This document shows, in pieces, positions 44,794 through 54,964 of a DNA stretch of 64,000 nucleotides. The position numbers and the translations under genes are program-made. The notes under the pieces were generated by a model. It was not told the origin of the DNA and ran no database searches. It saw only the letters and a program-made list of their open reading frames with translations. This DNA is from Paucibacter aquatile (GTDB taxonomy: Bacteria > Pseudomonadota > Gammaproteobacteria > Burkholderiales > Burkholderiaceae_C), in NCBI RefSeq assembly GCF_002885975.1, contig NZ_POSP01000003.1, positions 3,410,001 through 3,474,000 of the forward strand. Direction: 5' to 3'. Positions within the stretch are counted from its first letter, which is position 1. The number at the start of each line of letters is the position of its first letter.

Positions 44794-46428
44794 TCAACCC
44801 ACGTCTGCTGGCGGTTCCGGCGGCATCCGCAGCACCATCTGGTCCCGCCCGCCCGCCTTGGCCTCGTACAGGGCTTCATCGGCGCGGCGGTAGGCGGCGC
44901 CCAGGTCCAGCCAGGTGGGGCGGCCCAGCACGGTGGCACCGATGGAGATGCTGAGCTGGCCGCTGGGGCTGGCCAGGTGGGGCCGGTGCAGATCGCGCAC
45001 GGCGGCGTTCAGCTGCGCCAGCACCGGCTCCAGGGCCTGGCCTTCGGTCAGCATCAGCAGCACCGCGAACTCTTCACCGCCCACGCGGAATAGCAGGTCT
45101 GAGCTGCGCCGCAGCGCCGCCTGCAGGGCCTGGGCCACGGCGCGCAAGGCCTGGTCGCCCTCGGCGTGGCCGTAGTGGTCGTTGTATTTTTTGAAGTGGT
45201 CGATGTCGATCAAGGCCAGGCCCAGGGCCCAGCCCTGGCGTTGGGCCAGCGCCCATTGCTGCGGTGCCAGGGTGTCGAAATGGCGGCGGTTGTAGAGCCC
45301 GGTCAGGCCGTCGTGCTGGGCCAGGGCTTCGATCTGGCGGTTCTTGCGCGTCAGCGTGAAGACAAAGCCCAGGCTCAGGGCCAGCACCAGAACGGTGGCC
45401 AGGTGCCCGGCGCTGCTGTGCAGGCTGCTGCGCAGCAGGTCGTCCTCGCTGAGGTGCAGCTCCAGCGCCCAGGGCGCGCTTTTGAGCGGCAGGCGCAGGC
45501 GGATGTGGGGGCGCAGCTCGCTGTCGTCCTCCTGGCCCGGCGCGGGCGCCACGGCGACGATGCTGCGGCCTCGCGCATCGACCAGGTGGACATGGGCATA
45601 GGGCAGGGGCGTGGCGGCCAGACCGCGCTGCAGGCTGCTGACGCGCACATCGATGCTGACGCTGCCACGGAACTGGCCGTTCTGGTCGATGGGCTGGGTG
45701 ACGGTGACGATGGCTTCGCGGTCACCGGCGTCGAGGTAGGGCTGGCTCCAGAAAGGGCGGCGCTCCGGGTTGGCCTCGGGCCGGGCATTGGCGAAGTATT
45801 CGCGGCCCAGCAGCTCGGGGCGGAACTGGAAGGTCTCCGCGCCCTTGGCCGGGAACACGAACATGAAATGGCGCGCCGAGGTGTACTGCACCCAGGGCAC
45901 ATCGGGGCTGCGTTCGCGAATCGCACGCATCAGCGGCGTCAGGCCCACGGCCATGGTCAGCTCCTCGGCCACCGGGTCGTCCAGCGCGGGCAAAGGCCCA
46001 AAGCCGGTGACCCGGCCCAGCGAGGCCGGGTCGCCGAACTGGGGTGGCAGGCGCGACTCGTAGGCCTGGCCGCCGTCGCGCGCATGGAGGCGGATCACCG
46101 GGTTCTCGGCGCCGCGGATGCGGCCGCTGAAAAAACGCTCGGCCAGGTACTTCATGGCCAGCAGGTTGTAGACGTGGATGTCCAGCTCATGGTCGAGCGC
46201 CTCGGCCAGCTGCAGGCCGCTGCGCCGGGTCTGCTCCTGCGCCTGGGCCATGCCCTCGCGCACCCGCAGCACACTGCCCCAGGCGGCCAGCAGCAGGCAC
46301 AGGCTCAGGCCCAGCAGCACGGCCCGGTCGCGGCGCTGGCGCGAGCTCAGTGGGCTCGGGGGGGCCGGGGCGGGCTTGGAGGTGGCAGCGGAGGAGGATG
46401 ACGAGGATGAGGGGCTGGACTCAGGCAT
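44794..46428 (-). CDS. CHASE-domain diguanylate cyclase
   Basis: 544 residues. Ser/Pro-rich cytosolic N-terminus, first helix 36-52, periplasmic CHASE-like sensor (about 60-300; LDHELDIHVYNLLAMKYLAERFF), second helix, and a GGDEF domain with an intact RVGGEEFAVLL active site plus DIDHFKKYNDHYGH. Makes cyclic di-GMP. Divergent from selD. ATG 46428 preferred over the upstream start at 46461. Confidence 0.88.
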   Translation of the reverse strand: MPESSPSSSSSSSAATSKPAPAPPSPLSSRQRRDRAVLLGLSLCLLLAAWGSVLRVREGMAQAQEQTRRSGLQLAEALDHELDIHVYNLLAMKYLAERFFSGRIRGAENPVIRLHARDGGQAYESRLPPQFGDPASLGRVTGFGPLPALDDPVAEELTMAVGLTPLMRAIRERSPDVPWVQYTSARHFMFVFPAKGAETFQFRPELLGREYFANARPEANPERRPFWSQPYLDAGDREAIVTVTQPIDQNGQFRGSVSIDVRVSSLQRGLAATPLPYAHVHLVDARGRSIVAVAPAPGQEDDSELRPHIRLRLPLKSAPWALELHLSEDDLLRSSLHSSAGHLATVLVLALSLGFVFTLTRKNRQIEALAQHDGLTGLYNRRHFDTLAPQQWALAQRQGWALGLALIDIDHFKKYNDHYGHAEGDQALRAVAQALQAALRRSSDLLFRVGGEEFAVLLMLTEGQALEPVLAQLNAAVRDLHRPHLASPSGQLSISIGATVLGRPTWLDLGAAYRRADEALYEAKAGGRDQMVLRMPPEPPADVG

Positions 46429-46550
46429 GGTGGCCAGTCGGAGCGGCAGTGCCTGAAGCACTGTACGCAGCCTGGATGAATTTGTCGTCCATCTCGGAGC
46501 AGGCTGCTGCGGCTATGCTTTCGGCCCTGCGTCGTCTCCCGAGCCCTGCC

Positions 46551-47639
46551 ATGTCAGCCAACCCGCCCCGCGAACCCGTCGACGAGCCCCGTCTGACCTC
46601 TCTGTCCCACGGTGGCGGCTGCGGCTGCAAGATCGCGCCGGGCCTGTTGAGCGAGATTTTGCGCAGCAGCCAGGCCGGCATGCCCCTGCCGCCCGAGCTG
46701 TTGGTGGGCATCGAGACCTCGGACGATGCCGCTGTCTACCGCCTGAATGACGAGCAGGCCCTGGTGGCCACCACCGATTTCTTCATGCCCATCGTCGATG
46801 ACCCTTTCGACTTCGGCCGCATCGCTGCCACCAATGCGCTCAGCGATGTCTACGCCATGGGCGGCCGCCCCATCATGGCCCTGGCCTTGGTGGGCATGCC
46901 GATCGCGCGCCTGTCCACGGCCACCATCGGCCGCGTGCTGGAGGGTGGCGCCTCGGTCTGCCGCGAGGCCGGCATCCCCATCGCGGGCGGCCACACCATC
47001 GATTCGGTCGAGCCGATCTACGGCCTGGTCGCCCTGGGACTGGTCCACCCGCAGCGGGTGCAGCGCAATGCCGGCGCCCAGCCGGGCGATGTGCTGCTGC
47101 TGGGCAAACCGCTGGGCGTGGGCGTGCTCAGCGCCGCGCTGAAAAAAGGCCTGCTCGACGCCGAGGGCTATGCCCGCATGCTGGCCAGCACCACCCGGCT
47201 CAACACCCCGGGCCCGGATCTGGCGGCCCTGGCAGGCGTGCATGCGCTGACCGATGTCACCGGCTTCGGCCTGGCCGGCCATGCGCTGGAGATGGCGCGC
47301 GGCTCGGGCTGCAGCCTGGCCCTGGACTGGTCCGCCGTGCCCCTGATCGAGGGCGTGCGCGAGTTGGCGGCGCAGGGCTGCATCACCGGGGCTTCGGGCC
47401 GCAACTGGGCGGCCTACGGCGCCGAGGTGGAGCTGCCGGCTGGCTTCTCGGCTGAAGACCTGGCCCTGCTCAGCGACCCGCAGACCAGCGGCGGCCTGCT
47501 GCTGGCCTGTGCGCCCGAGACGCTGCCTGCCGTGCAGGCGGTGTTCGCGCGCCATGGCTTTGGGCCGGCGGCCGTGCTGGGCCGGGTGCTGGAGCGCAGC
47601 GCCGCGCCGCGCTTGCAGCTGCAGCGTTCGGCGGTCTGA
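46551..47639 (+). CDS. selD: Selenide, water dikinase (selenophosphate synthase)
   Basis: 362 residues. N-terminal GGGCGCKIAPG with catalytic Cys24 (Cys not Sec) and Lys27, then TTDFFMPIVDDPFDFGRIAATNALSDVYAMGG and GGHTIDSVEP, all typical of SelD. Produces selenophosphate from selenide and ATP for selenocysteine or selenouridine. Neither selA/selB nor the tRNA selenouridine synthase gene lies next to it. Confidence 0.95.
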   Translation: MSANPPREPVDEPRLTSLSHGGGCGCKIAPGLLSEILRSSQAGMPLPPELLVGIETSDDAAVYRLNDEQALVATTDFFMPIVDDPFDFGRIAATNALSDVYAMGGRPIMALALVGMPIARLSTATIGRVLEGGASVCREAGIPIAGGHTIDSVEPIYGLVALGLVHPQRVQRNAGAQPGDVLLLGKPLGVGVLSAALKKGLLDAEGYARMLASTTRLNTPGPDLAALAGVHALTDVTGFGLAGHALEMARGSGCSLALDWSAVPLIEGVRELAAQGCITGASGRNWAAYGAEVELPAGFSAEDLALLSDPQTSGGLLLACAPETLPAVQAVFARHGFGPAAVLGRVLERSAAPRLQLQRSAV

Positions 47640-47667
47640 GTGCGTCTGATTTGAGGATCGCTCGCCG

Positions 47668-50016
47668 ATGAACCCCGCCGCGCCACCGGGCGACGAGGAC
47701 ACCACCCGCTTGTCGCTGGACGCTTGGGCCACGCTGGCGCCGGAGGCGCTGCCCCAGGCCACCGAGGCCCAGACCACCCGGCCTGCCACGCAAGGCCGGG
47801 TGGGCGACGCCCTGTCGTCGCCGCCGCCCAGCCCCGAAATCGGCGATGTGCTGGGCGCCTGGCGCCTGGTCGGCCAGCTCGGGCGCGGTGGCATGGGCCA
47901 GGTGTTTCTGGCCGAGCGCAACGACGGCCATTACCAGCAGCGCGCGGCCATCAAGCTGCTGCTGGGGCTGAGCGGCAACCCCGCCTCGCTCGATCAGCTG
48001 GCGCGCGAGCGCCAGATCCTGGCCTCGCTCAACCACCCGCACATCGCCCGCCTGCTGGACGGCGGCAGCACGCCGGCCGGCCAGCCCTATCTGGTGATGG
48101 AGTATGTCGAGGGCGAGGCGATTGACCGTTATGTGGCGCGCCAGAAGCTGAGCCTGCCGGCCATTCTGGCGCTGTTCTCCATGGTCTGCGAAGCCCTGGC
48201 TTACGCCCACGGCCAGCTGGTGCTGCACTGCGATGTCAAACCGGGCAATGTGTTGGTGGGCGCCGATGGCCGGGCCATGCTGCTGGATTTTGGCGTGGCC
48301 CAGCTGCAGGGGCGCAGCGCCGCCGGCGAGCGCCAGCTCGGCGCCACCGATGGGCCGCGCAGCCTGGGCGCCACGCCGCGCTTTGCCAGCCCCGAGCTGC
48401 TGGCCTGGCAGCCGGTCAGCGCGGCCAGCGATGTCTACAGCCTGGGGCGCCTGCTGCAGGAGCTGCTGCAGCTGCACCAGCCGCAGGGGCCGGGCCCCTC
48501 GCCGCTGCGCCGGGCCGAGCTGGCGGCCATCATCGCCAAGGCCACCCAGCAGCGGCCCGAGCAGCGCTACCGCAGCGTGCCCGAGCTGCAGGCCGATCTG
48601 CGCCGCTTCCAGCGCCAGCTGCCGATCGAGGCGCTGCCGCGCCGCGGGCCCTATGTGCTGCGCAAGCTGCTGCGGCGGCGCTGGCTGGCCTTGTCGGTCA
48701 GCGCCGGCGTGCTGTTGCTGGGCCTGGGCTTCAGCTGGAGCCTGATGCACCAGCGCGATCTGGCCGAGGCCGCGCGCCAGCAGGCGCAGCAGGAGGCCGA
48801 GAACGCCAAGCGCGTGCGCCAGGTGGTGATCGCCATTTTCGAAGACTTCGATCCGTTCCTGATCGGGCGCCAGCCCAAGAGCTTTGCCGAGTTCATCGAC
48901 GATGCGGCGGCGCGGGTCGACGCCGATCTGAAACAGCAGCCGGCCGTGCAGGCCGAGATGAAGCATGTGCTGGGCCTGGTCTACCAGCGCAGCGGCCGCT
49001 CGCTGCGCGCCATCGAGCTGCTGGAGCAAGACCTGGCCCTGCAGCGCAGCCTGCCCCAGCGCGACCTGAACAAGGAAGCCCTGGCCCTGCACGAGCTCAC
49101 CGTGGCCCTGGTCAATGCCGGCCTGGCCCCGCGCGCCTTGCCCCTGGCGCGCGAAGCCCTGGGCTTGCGCGAGGCCGCCTACCAGGCGCGGCCGGGCCAG
49201 GCCACGGGCAGCCTGCTCGGTGATTCTCTCGCGGCCCTGGGCCTGGTGCTGACGCGGCTGAGCGCGTTCGAGGAAGCCGGCCGCCACTACCAGCGCGCGC
49301 TGGAGATCCGCCGCCAGCATGACGGTGCCGAATCGGCCAAGGTGGCCTCGTCCCTGCACAGCCTGGGCGCCCTGGCCGAGCGGGAGGAGCGTTATGCCCA
49401 GGCTCAGGCCTGGTTCGAGCAATCGCTGGCGCTCAAGGCCCAGCGCCTGCCGCCCGACCACCCCTACACCCTCAATTCACGCCACGGTCTGGCCCAGGCC
49501 TTGCTGGGCCAGCAGCGCCTGGACGAGGCTTTGCCGCTGCTGCGCGAGCTGCTGGCGCAGCGCCGCCGCATCCACGGCGAGCGCAGCGTGTTTGCCCTGG
49601 AAACCCAGAGCCTGCTGGCGCGGGCGCTCTTGCGCGCCGGCCAGGGGCGGGAGGCCCTGGCCTTGCATGCGCAGGGCCTCAGCGAGCTGCAGGCCTTGCT
49701 GGGCGCCAGCGCCATGCCGGTGGCGCAGGAGCTCTTGTGGCTGGCCGAGGCGCAAGTGGCCCAGGGCGAGGCGCGCGCGGCCCTGCGTTCGCGGCGCGAG
49801 GCCCTGGCCATCCAGCTGGCCCAGGCCCCGTCGGACCCGGTTCAGCAGGCCTGGGCGCGGCTGCAGCTGGGCCGGGCCTTGCTGCGCGCGGGCGAGGCGC
49901 AAGAAGCCCGGCCGCTGATCGTGGCCGCCGCGGCCGAGCTGCAGAAGCGGCGTTGGCGCGCCGGCCACAGCCTGGAAACCCAGGTCAGCGCCGCCCTGGC
50001 GGAGCTGGGGCGCTGA
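47668..50016 (+). CDS. Ser/Thr protein kinase with TPR-like C-terminus
   Basis: 782 residues. Kinase domain about 63-310: LGRGGMGQVFLA, Lys96, HCDVKPGN (D189) and DFG 207-209. One membrane helix near 337-358, then a C-terminal region of repeated helical pairs (QRSGRSLRAIELLEQDLALQ, YAQAQAWFEQSLALKAQRLP) read as TPR repeats. Arrangement common in environmental proteobacteria. Followed by a protease gene. Confidence 0.85.
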   Translation: MNPAAPPGDEDTTRLSLDAWATLAPEALPQATEAQTTRPATQGRVGDALSSPPPSPEIGDVLGAWRLVGQLGRGGMGQVFLAERNDGHYQQRAAIKLLLGLSGNPASLDQLARERQILASLNHPHIARLLDGGSTPAGQPYLVMEYVEGEAIDRYVARQKLSLPAILALFSMVCEALAYAHGQLVLHCDVKPGNVLVGADGRAMLLDFGVAQLQGRSAAGERQLGATDGPRSLGATPRFASPELLAWQPVSAASDVYSLGRLLQELLQLHQPQGPGPSPLRRAELAAIIAKATQQRPEQRYRSVPELQADLRRFQRQLPIEALPRRGPYVLRKLLRRRWLALSVSAGVLLLGLGFSWSLMHQRDLAEAARQQAQQEAENAKRVRQVVIAIFEDFDPFLIGRQPKSFAEFIDDAAARVDADLKQQPAVQAEMKHVLGLVYQRSGRSLRAIELLEQDLALQRSLPQRDLNKEALALHELTVALVNAGLAPRALPLAREALGLREAAYQARPGQATGSLLGDSLAALGLVLTRLSAFEEAGRHYQRALEIRRQHDGAESAKVASSLHSLGALAEREERYAQAQAWFEQSLALKAQRLPPDHPYTLNSRHGLAQALLGQQRLDEALPLLRELLAQRRRIHGERSVFALETQSLLARALLRAGQGREALALHAQGLSELQALLGASAMPVAQELLWLAEAQVAQGEARAALRSRREALAIQLAQAPSDPVQQAWARLQLGRALLRAGEAQEARPLIVAAAAELQKRRWRAGHSLETQVSAALAELGR

Positions 50017-50159
50017 GCCTGGACGGGCGGTGTCATCGCGCGCCGCCCGCAGCCCATGTCGGCGAACCGGCAGCTCGTCGCTTGAGCTCCCGCGCCGCCG
50101 GGATTGGCCCCTATCGTGCAGCCATCGTTTACTTTTTGTCCTGCTGGACAGACCCAGAC

Positions 50160-52028
50160 ATGTTGCACGCCAAGACCCTGATTTCGCTGGCCGCCCTGAG
50201 CCTGCTGAGCCCCCTGGCCATGAGCGCCTCCGCGGCTAGCGCGGGCGTTGCTGCCGCGCCGGCCGAGGCTGCCAGCGCCGCCCGCCAGCCCATCACTCGG
50301 GCCGACCAGCTGCCGCGCCGCACCGTCACCCTGACCAAGCTGCCCAGCGAATACCTGAGCGCGCCGCTGAGCGAGTTGCTGGCCATGGGCGCGCAGCTGG
50401 AGGCCGAGGTCAAGTCCGATCTGGCCCGCTACGACATCCAGGACGCCTCGACCCTGCGCAGCTACTACAGCGCCCTGGCAAGCCTGGCCCAGCTGCGTGG
50501 CGACTGGGCGGCCGTGCCGGCCTGGACCGCCAAGTCGCGCGCCCTGCAGGAAAAGATCGGCGGTCAGCTCAGCGCCGGCTTGCTGACCGACTTGCTCTCG
50601 CAGCAGCGCCTGGAGAAGCGTGATGCCGCCTGGCTGCGCGCCGAGGTGGAAAAGCGTTACAGCGCGCTGCCCTGGGCCGATGTGCAGGAGAACGTCAAGT
50701 CCGGCAAGGGCGGGGCCGAGACCTACAACCCCGAGCTGGTGCTGGGTGCCTTCCGCAGCCAGATCGATGCCATGGCCACCAACGGCAAGATGGTGGTGCC
50801 GGACAGCATCGCCCTGGCCATCATCAGCAACCGTCTGCAAGCCGAGCTGTTCGCGCCCAACAAGGCCGCCATCGTGGCGGGCCTGCAGGCGGTGATCGAT
50901 GCCAACACGAAGACGCAGGCGCGTGCCGACCTCTGGACGCCGCGCACCTTTGCCATCCCGGCCGAGGCGAAAGCCACGCCGGTGGTGGTGGCGGTCTGGG
51001 ATTCAGGCGTGGACTTGGCCTTGTTCAAGCCGGCCGCGCCGCTGGCCGGCCTGGCTTTTGACGAGGACGCCAAGCCCAGCCGCGAGCTGCTGCGCCCTCT
51101 GGGTGAAGCGCAAAGCCGTTGGCCGCAGCTGCGCAGCCTGATCAAGGGCGCCATGGACCAGCGTGCGGCCCTGGACACGCCGGACTCGCGCCAGTTTCGC
51201 GCCACCATGTCCGGCCTCAAGGCCGAGCAGGTCAAGGGCTTCAGCGAGGACATGAGCCTGACCAGCCTCTACGTGCACGGCACCCATGTCGCCGGCATTG
51301 CCGTCGAGGGCAACCCCTTTGCCCGCGTGTTCGCCGCCACCCAGCTCTGGAGCGCCAAGCTGGAACCCAAGCTGCCCAACGAAGCGCAGGCCCGCGCCAC
51401 GGCCTTGGCCTACGGCCAGATGGTCGAGAGCTTCAAGAAAGCCGGCGTTCGCGTGGTCAATATGAGCTGGCGCTACGGCCCCAGCGCCTACGAGGGCGCG
51501 CTGGCCTTCCACAACGCCGGCGGCACGCCCGAGGCGCGCAAGGCGGAAGCGAGCCGCCTGTTCAAGATCGAGCGCGACGCCCTGCGCGCGGCCATCGCCG
51601 GCGCACCGGAGATCCTGTTCGTGGCCGGTTCGGGCAATGAGGACAACAGCGCCGACTTCCAGGAGTACATCCCGGCTGGCTTTGAGCTGCCCAATCTGAT
51701 CACCGCCGGCGCGGTGGACACGGCCGGCCAGGAGACCAGCTTCTCGACCTTCGGCAAGACCGTGGTCGTGCATGCCAACGGCTTTGAGGTCGACAGCTTT
51801 GTCCCCGGCGGCGCGCGCATGAAGCTCAGCGGCACCAGCATGGCCAGCCCCCAGGTGGCCAATCTGGCGGCCAAGCTGATCGCGCTCAAGCCCGCGCTCA
51901 AGGCGGTGGAGGTCAAGGCTCTGATCCTGCAAGGCGCCGAGCGCATGAAGGGCGCCGATGGCCAGCCGGGCCGTGTCAATCTGATCCACCCGCGCAAGAG
52001 CGCCGAGCTGGCTGGCATCCGCCTCTGA
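50160..52028 (+). CDS. Subtilisin-like (S8) serine protease
   Basis: 622 residues. Signal peptide (about 1-26), a 250-residue helical pro-region or N-terminal domain, then the S8 triad D281 (VWDSGVD), H373 (YVHGTHVAG) and S560 (SGTSMASPQ), with oxyanion Asn493 (GSGNED). A ~90-residue spacer separates D and H. Exported endopeptidase; substrate unknown. Confidence 0.88.
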   Translation: MLHAKTLISLAALSLLSPLAMSASAASAGVAAAPAEAASAARQPITRADQLPRRTVTLTKLPSEYLSAPLSELLAMGAQLEAEVKSDLARYDIQDASTLRSYYSALASLAQLRGDWAAVPAWTAKSRALQEKIGGQLSAGLLTDLLSQQRLEKRDAAWLRAEVEKRYSALPWADVQENVKSGKGGAETYNPELVLGAFRSQIDAMATNGKMVVPDSIALAIISNRLQAELFAPNKAAIVAGLQAVIDANTKTQARADLWTPRTFAIPAEAKATPVVVAVWDSGVDLALFKPAAPLAGLAFDEDAKPSRELLRPLGEAQSRWPQLRSLIKGAMDQRAALDTPDSRQFRATMSGLKAEQVKGFSEDMSLTSLYVHGTHVAGIAVEGNPFARVFAATQLWSAKLEPKLPNEAQARATALAYGQMVESFKKAGVRVVNMSWRYGPSAYEGALAFHNAGGTPEARKAEASRLFKIERDALRAAIAGAPEILFVAGSGNEDNSADFQEYIPAGFELPNLITAGAVDTAGQETSFSTFGKTVVVHANGFEVDSFVPGGARMKLSGTSMASPQVANLAAKLIALKPALKAVEVKALILQGAERMKGADGQPGRVNLIHPRKSAELAGIRL

Positions 52029-52077
52029 ACGCTCAAGTCTGGCCGGCGTTTAGAATCTAGGGTTTTCTCGGATGTGT

Positions 52078-52122
52078 CCGCCCCACCTTGGGGCGGCCGG
52101 GCCCCGGGCTGGCACCGGGGCC
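52078..52122. promoter_or_regulatory. Tandem GC-rich hairpins
   Basis: CCGCCCCA-CCT-TGGGGCGG (52078-52096) and GGCCCCGG-7 nt-CCGGGGCC (52100-52122), both with perfect 8-bp stems, between the protease and the acyltransferase. No T tract. May be a terminator or a leader structure. Confidence 0.45.
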
Positions 52123-52226
52123 TGCTGCATTGTGCGCAGGGCCTTGGCCTTGCTGGCCGGGCAGCCCCAAACCCTGGATCTGGAACGCAATCTGCGCCCG
52201 CGGCCACAAGCCTCGGGCGCTTGGCC

Positions 52227-53354
52227 ATGAGCTCAAGCAAGACCCCTGTTGCCCGCCCCCCTGTCACTCGTCTCTTGCATGTCGACGGCCTGAAGGCCGC
52301 CGCCGCCCAGCTGATCGTGCTGCACCACCTGTCCGCCTACGGCCCGGTGGCGGAGGCTGTGGAAGAGCTCCTGCCCGCATTGATGGCCTGGGCCTACCAA
52401 TACGGTCGCATGGCGGTGCAGGTGTTCCTGGTGCTGGGTGGCTTTCTGACGGCGCGCGCGCTGTCGTCGCAGGGCCAGTTGCTGGAGGGGGGCTGGTTCT
52501 CGCTGTTGGCGCGTCGCTACCAGCGCCTGGCTCTGCCCTTCATGGGCGCAGTGCTGCTGACCCTGGCCTGCTCGGCCCTGGTGGCGCGCTGGTTGCCCGA
52601 GCTGGTGCCGGCTCAGGTCGGCTGGGGCCAGTTGCTGGCCCATGCCGGGCTGGTGCACGGCGTGCTCGGCTATGAGGCGCTGACGGTCGGTGCCTGGTAC
52701 GTGGCCATCGATCTGCAGCTGTTTGCGCTGCTGGCCGGCGTGCTCGCCTTCAGCCGCGGACTGGCTTTGCCGCGCGCCTGGCGGCGCTGGATCGGGCCGG
52801 GGCTGGTGGCCGTGCTGACGGCTGCATCCTTGCTGGTCTTCAACCGCGATTCCGCGTTGGACAACTGGGGCCTGTACTTCTTCGGCGCCTACGGCCTGGG
52901 GGCGCTGGTGCATTGGCTGGGCCTGCTGCCGCAGCGCCGTCTGGGGCTGATGCTCTTGGCTGCGCTGGGTCTGGCAGCCTTGCTGCTGGACTTCCGCGAG
53001 CGCATCGCGCTGGCCCTGGCCACCGCCCTGGTGCTGGCCTGGCAGCAGCGTCGTCACGAAGCTGGCTTGCCCTTGCTGCTGGCACCGCCGCGCTTGCAGC
53101 CCCTGCTGGCGCATCTGGGCACGCATTCCTATGCCCTGTTCCTGGTGCATTTCCCGATCTGCTTGCTGATCAACGCCTTGTTCGAGCGCCATGATCTGGG
53201 CGATGGCTGGCCAGGCCTGATGGCCATGCTAGCCGCCTGGGGCTTGAGCAATCTGGCCGCGGTCTCCTTCTACCGCTGGATCGAGCAACCGGCCGGCCGT
53301 CTGCGCCTCGGGGCCCTGCTGGCACGTCTGTGGCCGCGCACCTTGCGCGCCTGA
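52227..53354 (+). CDS. Acyltransferase-3 family membrane protein
   Basis: 375 residues with about ten hydrophobic helices. The N-terminal LHVDGLKAAAAQLIVLHHLSAYGP (split His pair) and RMAVQVFLVLGGFLTARAL resemble the OafA-like acyltransferase-3 family that acylates sugars or lipids at the inner membrane. Substrate unknown. Confidence 0.75.
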   Translation: MSSSKTPVARPPVTRLLHVDGLKAAAAQLIVLHHLSAYGPVAEAVEELLPALMAWAYQYGRMAVQVFLVLGGFLTARALSSQGQLLEGGWFSLLARRYQRLALPFMGAVLLTLACSALVARWLPELVPAQVGWGQLLAHAGLVHGVLGYEALTVGAWYVAIDLQLFALLAGVLAFSRGLALPRAWRRWIGPGLVAVLTAASLLVFNRDSALDNWGLYFFGAYGLGALVHWLGLLPQRRLGLMLLAALGLAALLLDFRERIALALATALVLAWQQRRHEAGLPLLLAPPRLQPLLAHLGTHSYALFLVHFPICLLINALFERHDLGDGWPGLMAMLAAWGLSNLAAVSFYRWIEQPAGRLRLGALLARLWPRTLRA

Positions 53355-53362
53355 AAGCTGCT

Positions 53363-53911
53363 TCAGTCCAGCGGCTGGGTCTGCGGCGTCCGTCGGAATG
53401 CGTTTTTGTCGTAGCCCAGGCTTTCGGCCTTGTCGAGCAAGGCCTGCAGCTTGGCCTCATCCATCTGCGGCGTCCGCGACAGGATCCAGCCGTATTTGCG
53501 GCTGGGCTCGCCGACCAGCACCTGCTGGTAGTCCGGGTCCAGGTCCAGCACCCAGTAGTTGCCGTAGAACGGCCAGAAGAAGGTGACGCGCAGCTTGGCA
53601 TTGCCGCTGCCTTCAACCGTCTTGGCGTGGCCGGCAGTGCGCTCCACCTCGCCCGAGGCCTTGCGGCAGCGATTCACCACTTCCACGCGCTCGCCATCGA
53701 GGCGGTAGCGCGCTTGCGTGTCGGCCGCGCATTGCTTTTGAAAGCGATTGGGCAGCAGGGCGATTTCAAACCAGGCGCCGGCGTAGCGGGTCAGGTCGAC
53801 CTGGGCCACGGTCTCCAGCGGCACGGCCGATTCGGCCGCGCGAGCGGGTGGCGCGACGGCGAGTGCACAGGCGGCCAGCAGGACGCTGGCCAGTTGGGGA
53901 CGCAAGAGCAT
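53363..53911 (-). CDS. Bacterial lipocalin (Blc-like)
   Basis: 182 residues. Signal peptide ending ARAAES, then the lipocalin pattern: YAGAWFEIALLPNRFQ (GxW motif), TQARYRLD, LRVTFFWPFYGNYWVLDLDPDYQQVLVGEPSRKYGWILSRTP. Lacks a lipobox, so soluble periplasmic rather than a lipoprotein. Known Blc proteins bind lipids of the outer membrane. Confidence 0.85.
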   Translation of the reverse strand: MLLRPQLASVLLAACALAVAPPARAAESAVPLETVAQVDLTRYAGAWFEIALLPNRFQKQCAADTQARYRLDGERVEVVNRCRKASGEVERTAGHAKTVEGSGNAKLRVTFFWPFYGNYWVLDLDPDYQQVLVGEPSRKYGWILSRTPQMDEAKLQALLDKAESLGYDKNAFRRTPQTQPLD

Positions 53912-53971
53912 GGCGAGATCTTCAGGCAGCAAGAAGGCTGCAGCCTAGCCGGTCTGCCATAGTCCCGAGCG

Positions 53972-54166
53972 TCAGAGGTCTTTGCGCGCGCAGGTGTTCA
54001 TGCCGATCAAGGGATAGGCCGGGCAAAAGCGGAACACACCGGTGAGCACGGGTACCACCCCGATCCAGCCCCAAACGCCCACCTGGCCGGTGGCGGCCAG
54101 TGCGATCAGGGTGAGGCCGCCCACAATGCGCAGGCCGCGGTCCAGAGTTCCAACATTGGCTTTCAT
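53972..54166 (-). CDS. DUF2892 inner-membrane protein
   Basis: 64 residues with two hydrophobic segments and the family pattern NVGTLDRGLRIVGG at the start and FCPAYPLIGMNTC near the end. DUF2892 proteins are small membrane proteins, sometimes linked to rhodanese or sulfur metabolism. No such neighbour here. Confidence 0.75.
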   Translation of the reverse strand: MKANVGTLDRGLRIVGGLTLIALAATGQVGVWGWIGVVPVLTGVFRFCPAYPLIGMNTCARKDL

Positions 54167-54259
54167 GGGGATGTGCTCCTGAGAAGGGCGAAGCCGGACG
54201 ATTCCGAGCTCGCGGACTCCCAGTCTGCGCCGGCAGCCCGGCACCCTCATTGATCCAGC

Positions 54260-54964
54260 TCAAGCCCGATCGGTCGAGGGGGTATCGCTTTGCTCGAAGG
54301 CGCGGCGCATATCGGCCAGGGTCTTGCCCGGCTCGTCGCGGAATCGTTCGTCCAGTACCTGCAGGCTCTGAATGCGGTCGACGCGGAAGTTGCGGAAATC
54401 GCCTCGCACCTCGCACCAGCCGGCCAGGGTCCAGCTGGGGCCCCAGAAGTAGCAGGCCAGGGGCCGCACGGTGCGTTGGCTGGCCGTGCCGGCCAGGTCC
54501 AGGTAATCGAGGCGCAGCTTGTGGCGGTTCTCGGTGGCTTCACGCAGGCGGGCCAGGCGTTCGCGCATGGCCTCGTCCAAGCCGGTCAGCGGCGCGAACA
54601 CGGCCAGGCTCTCCGCCGCGGCGCGGGCTGGCGCCGGCAGCACGGCCAGGATTTTGGACATGGCCTCTTCCGCCTGGCGGGCCAGCACGCTGTCGAGCTG
54701 GCCCTGGGCCAGGCGCAGGGCGGCCACCAGGGCTTGGGCTTCGTCCTTGCTGAACATCAGCGGCGGCAGGTCGAAGCCGGCGCGCATGCGGTAGCCCACG
54801 CCGGCCTCGCCCTCGATGGGCACGCCCTGCTGCTGCAGGGCGGCGATGTCGCGGTAGACGGTGCGGGCCGAGACCTCCAGGCGCTGGCTCAGGAACTCGG
54901 CCGTGGACAGGCGGCGGCCACGGATCAGCTGGACGATTTGAAAGAGGCGGTCGGCGCGGCGCAT
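54260..54964 (-). CDS. YafY-type HTH-WYL transcriptional regulator
   Basis: 234 residues. N-terminal HTH (RADRLFQIVQLIRGRRLSTAEFLSQRLEVSARTVYRDIAALQ) and a WYL domain with RTVRPLACYFWGPSWTLAGWCEVRGDFRNFRVDRI. Start chosen at 54964; upstream Pro-rich frame is unlikely. Divergent from a GNAT gene, probably its target. Confidence 0.85.
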   Translation of the reverse strand: MRRADRLFQIVQLIRGRRLSTAEFLSQRLEVSARTVYRDIAALQQQGVPIEGEAGVGYRMRAGFDLPPLMFSKDEAQALVAALRLAQGQLDSVLARQAEEAMSKILAVLPAPARAAAESLAVFAPLTGLDEAMRERLARLREATENRHKLRLDYLDLAGTASQRTVRPLACYFWGPSWTLAGWCEVRGDFRNFRVDRIQSLQVLDERFRDEPGKTLADMRRAFEQSDTPSTDRA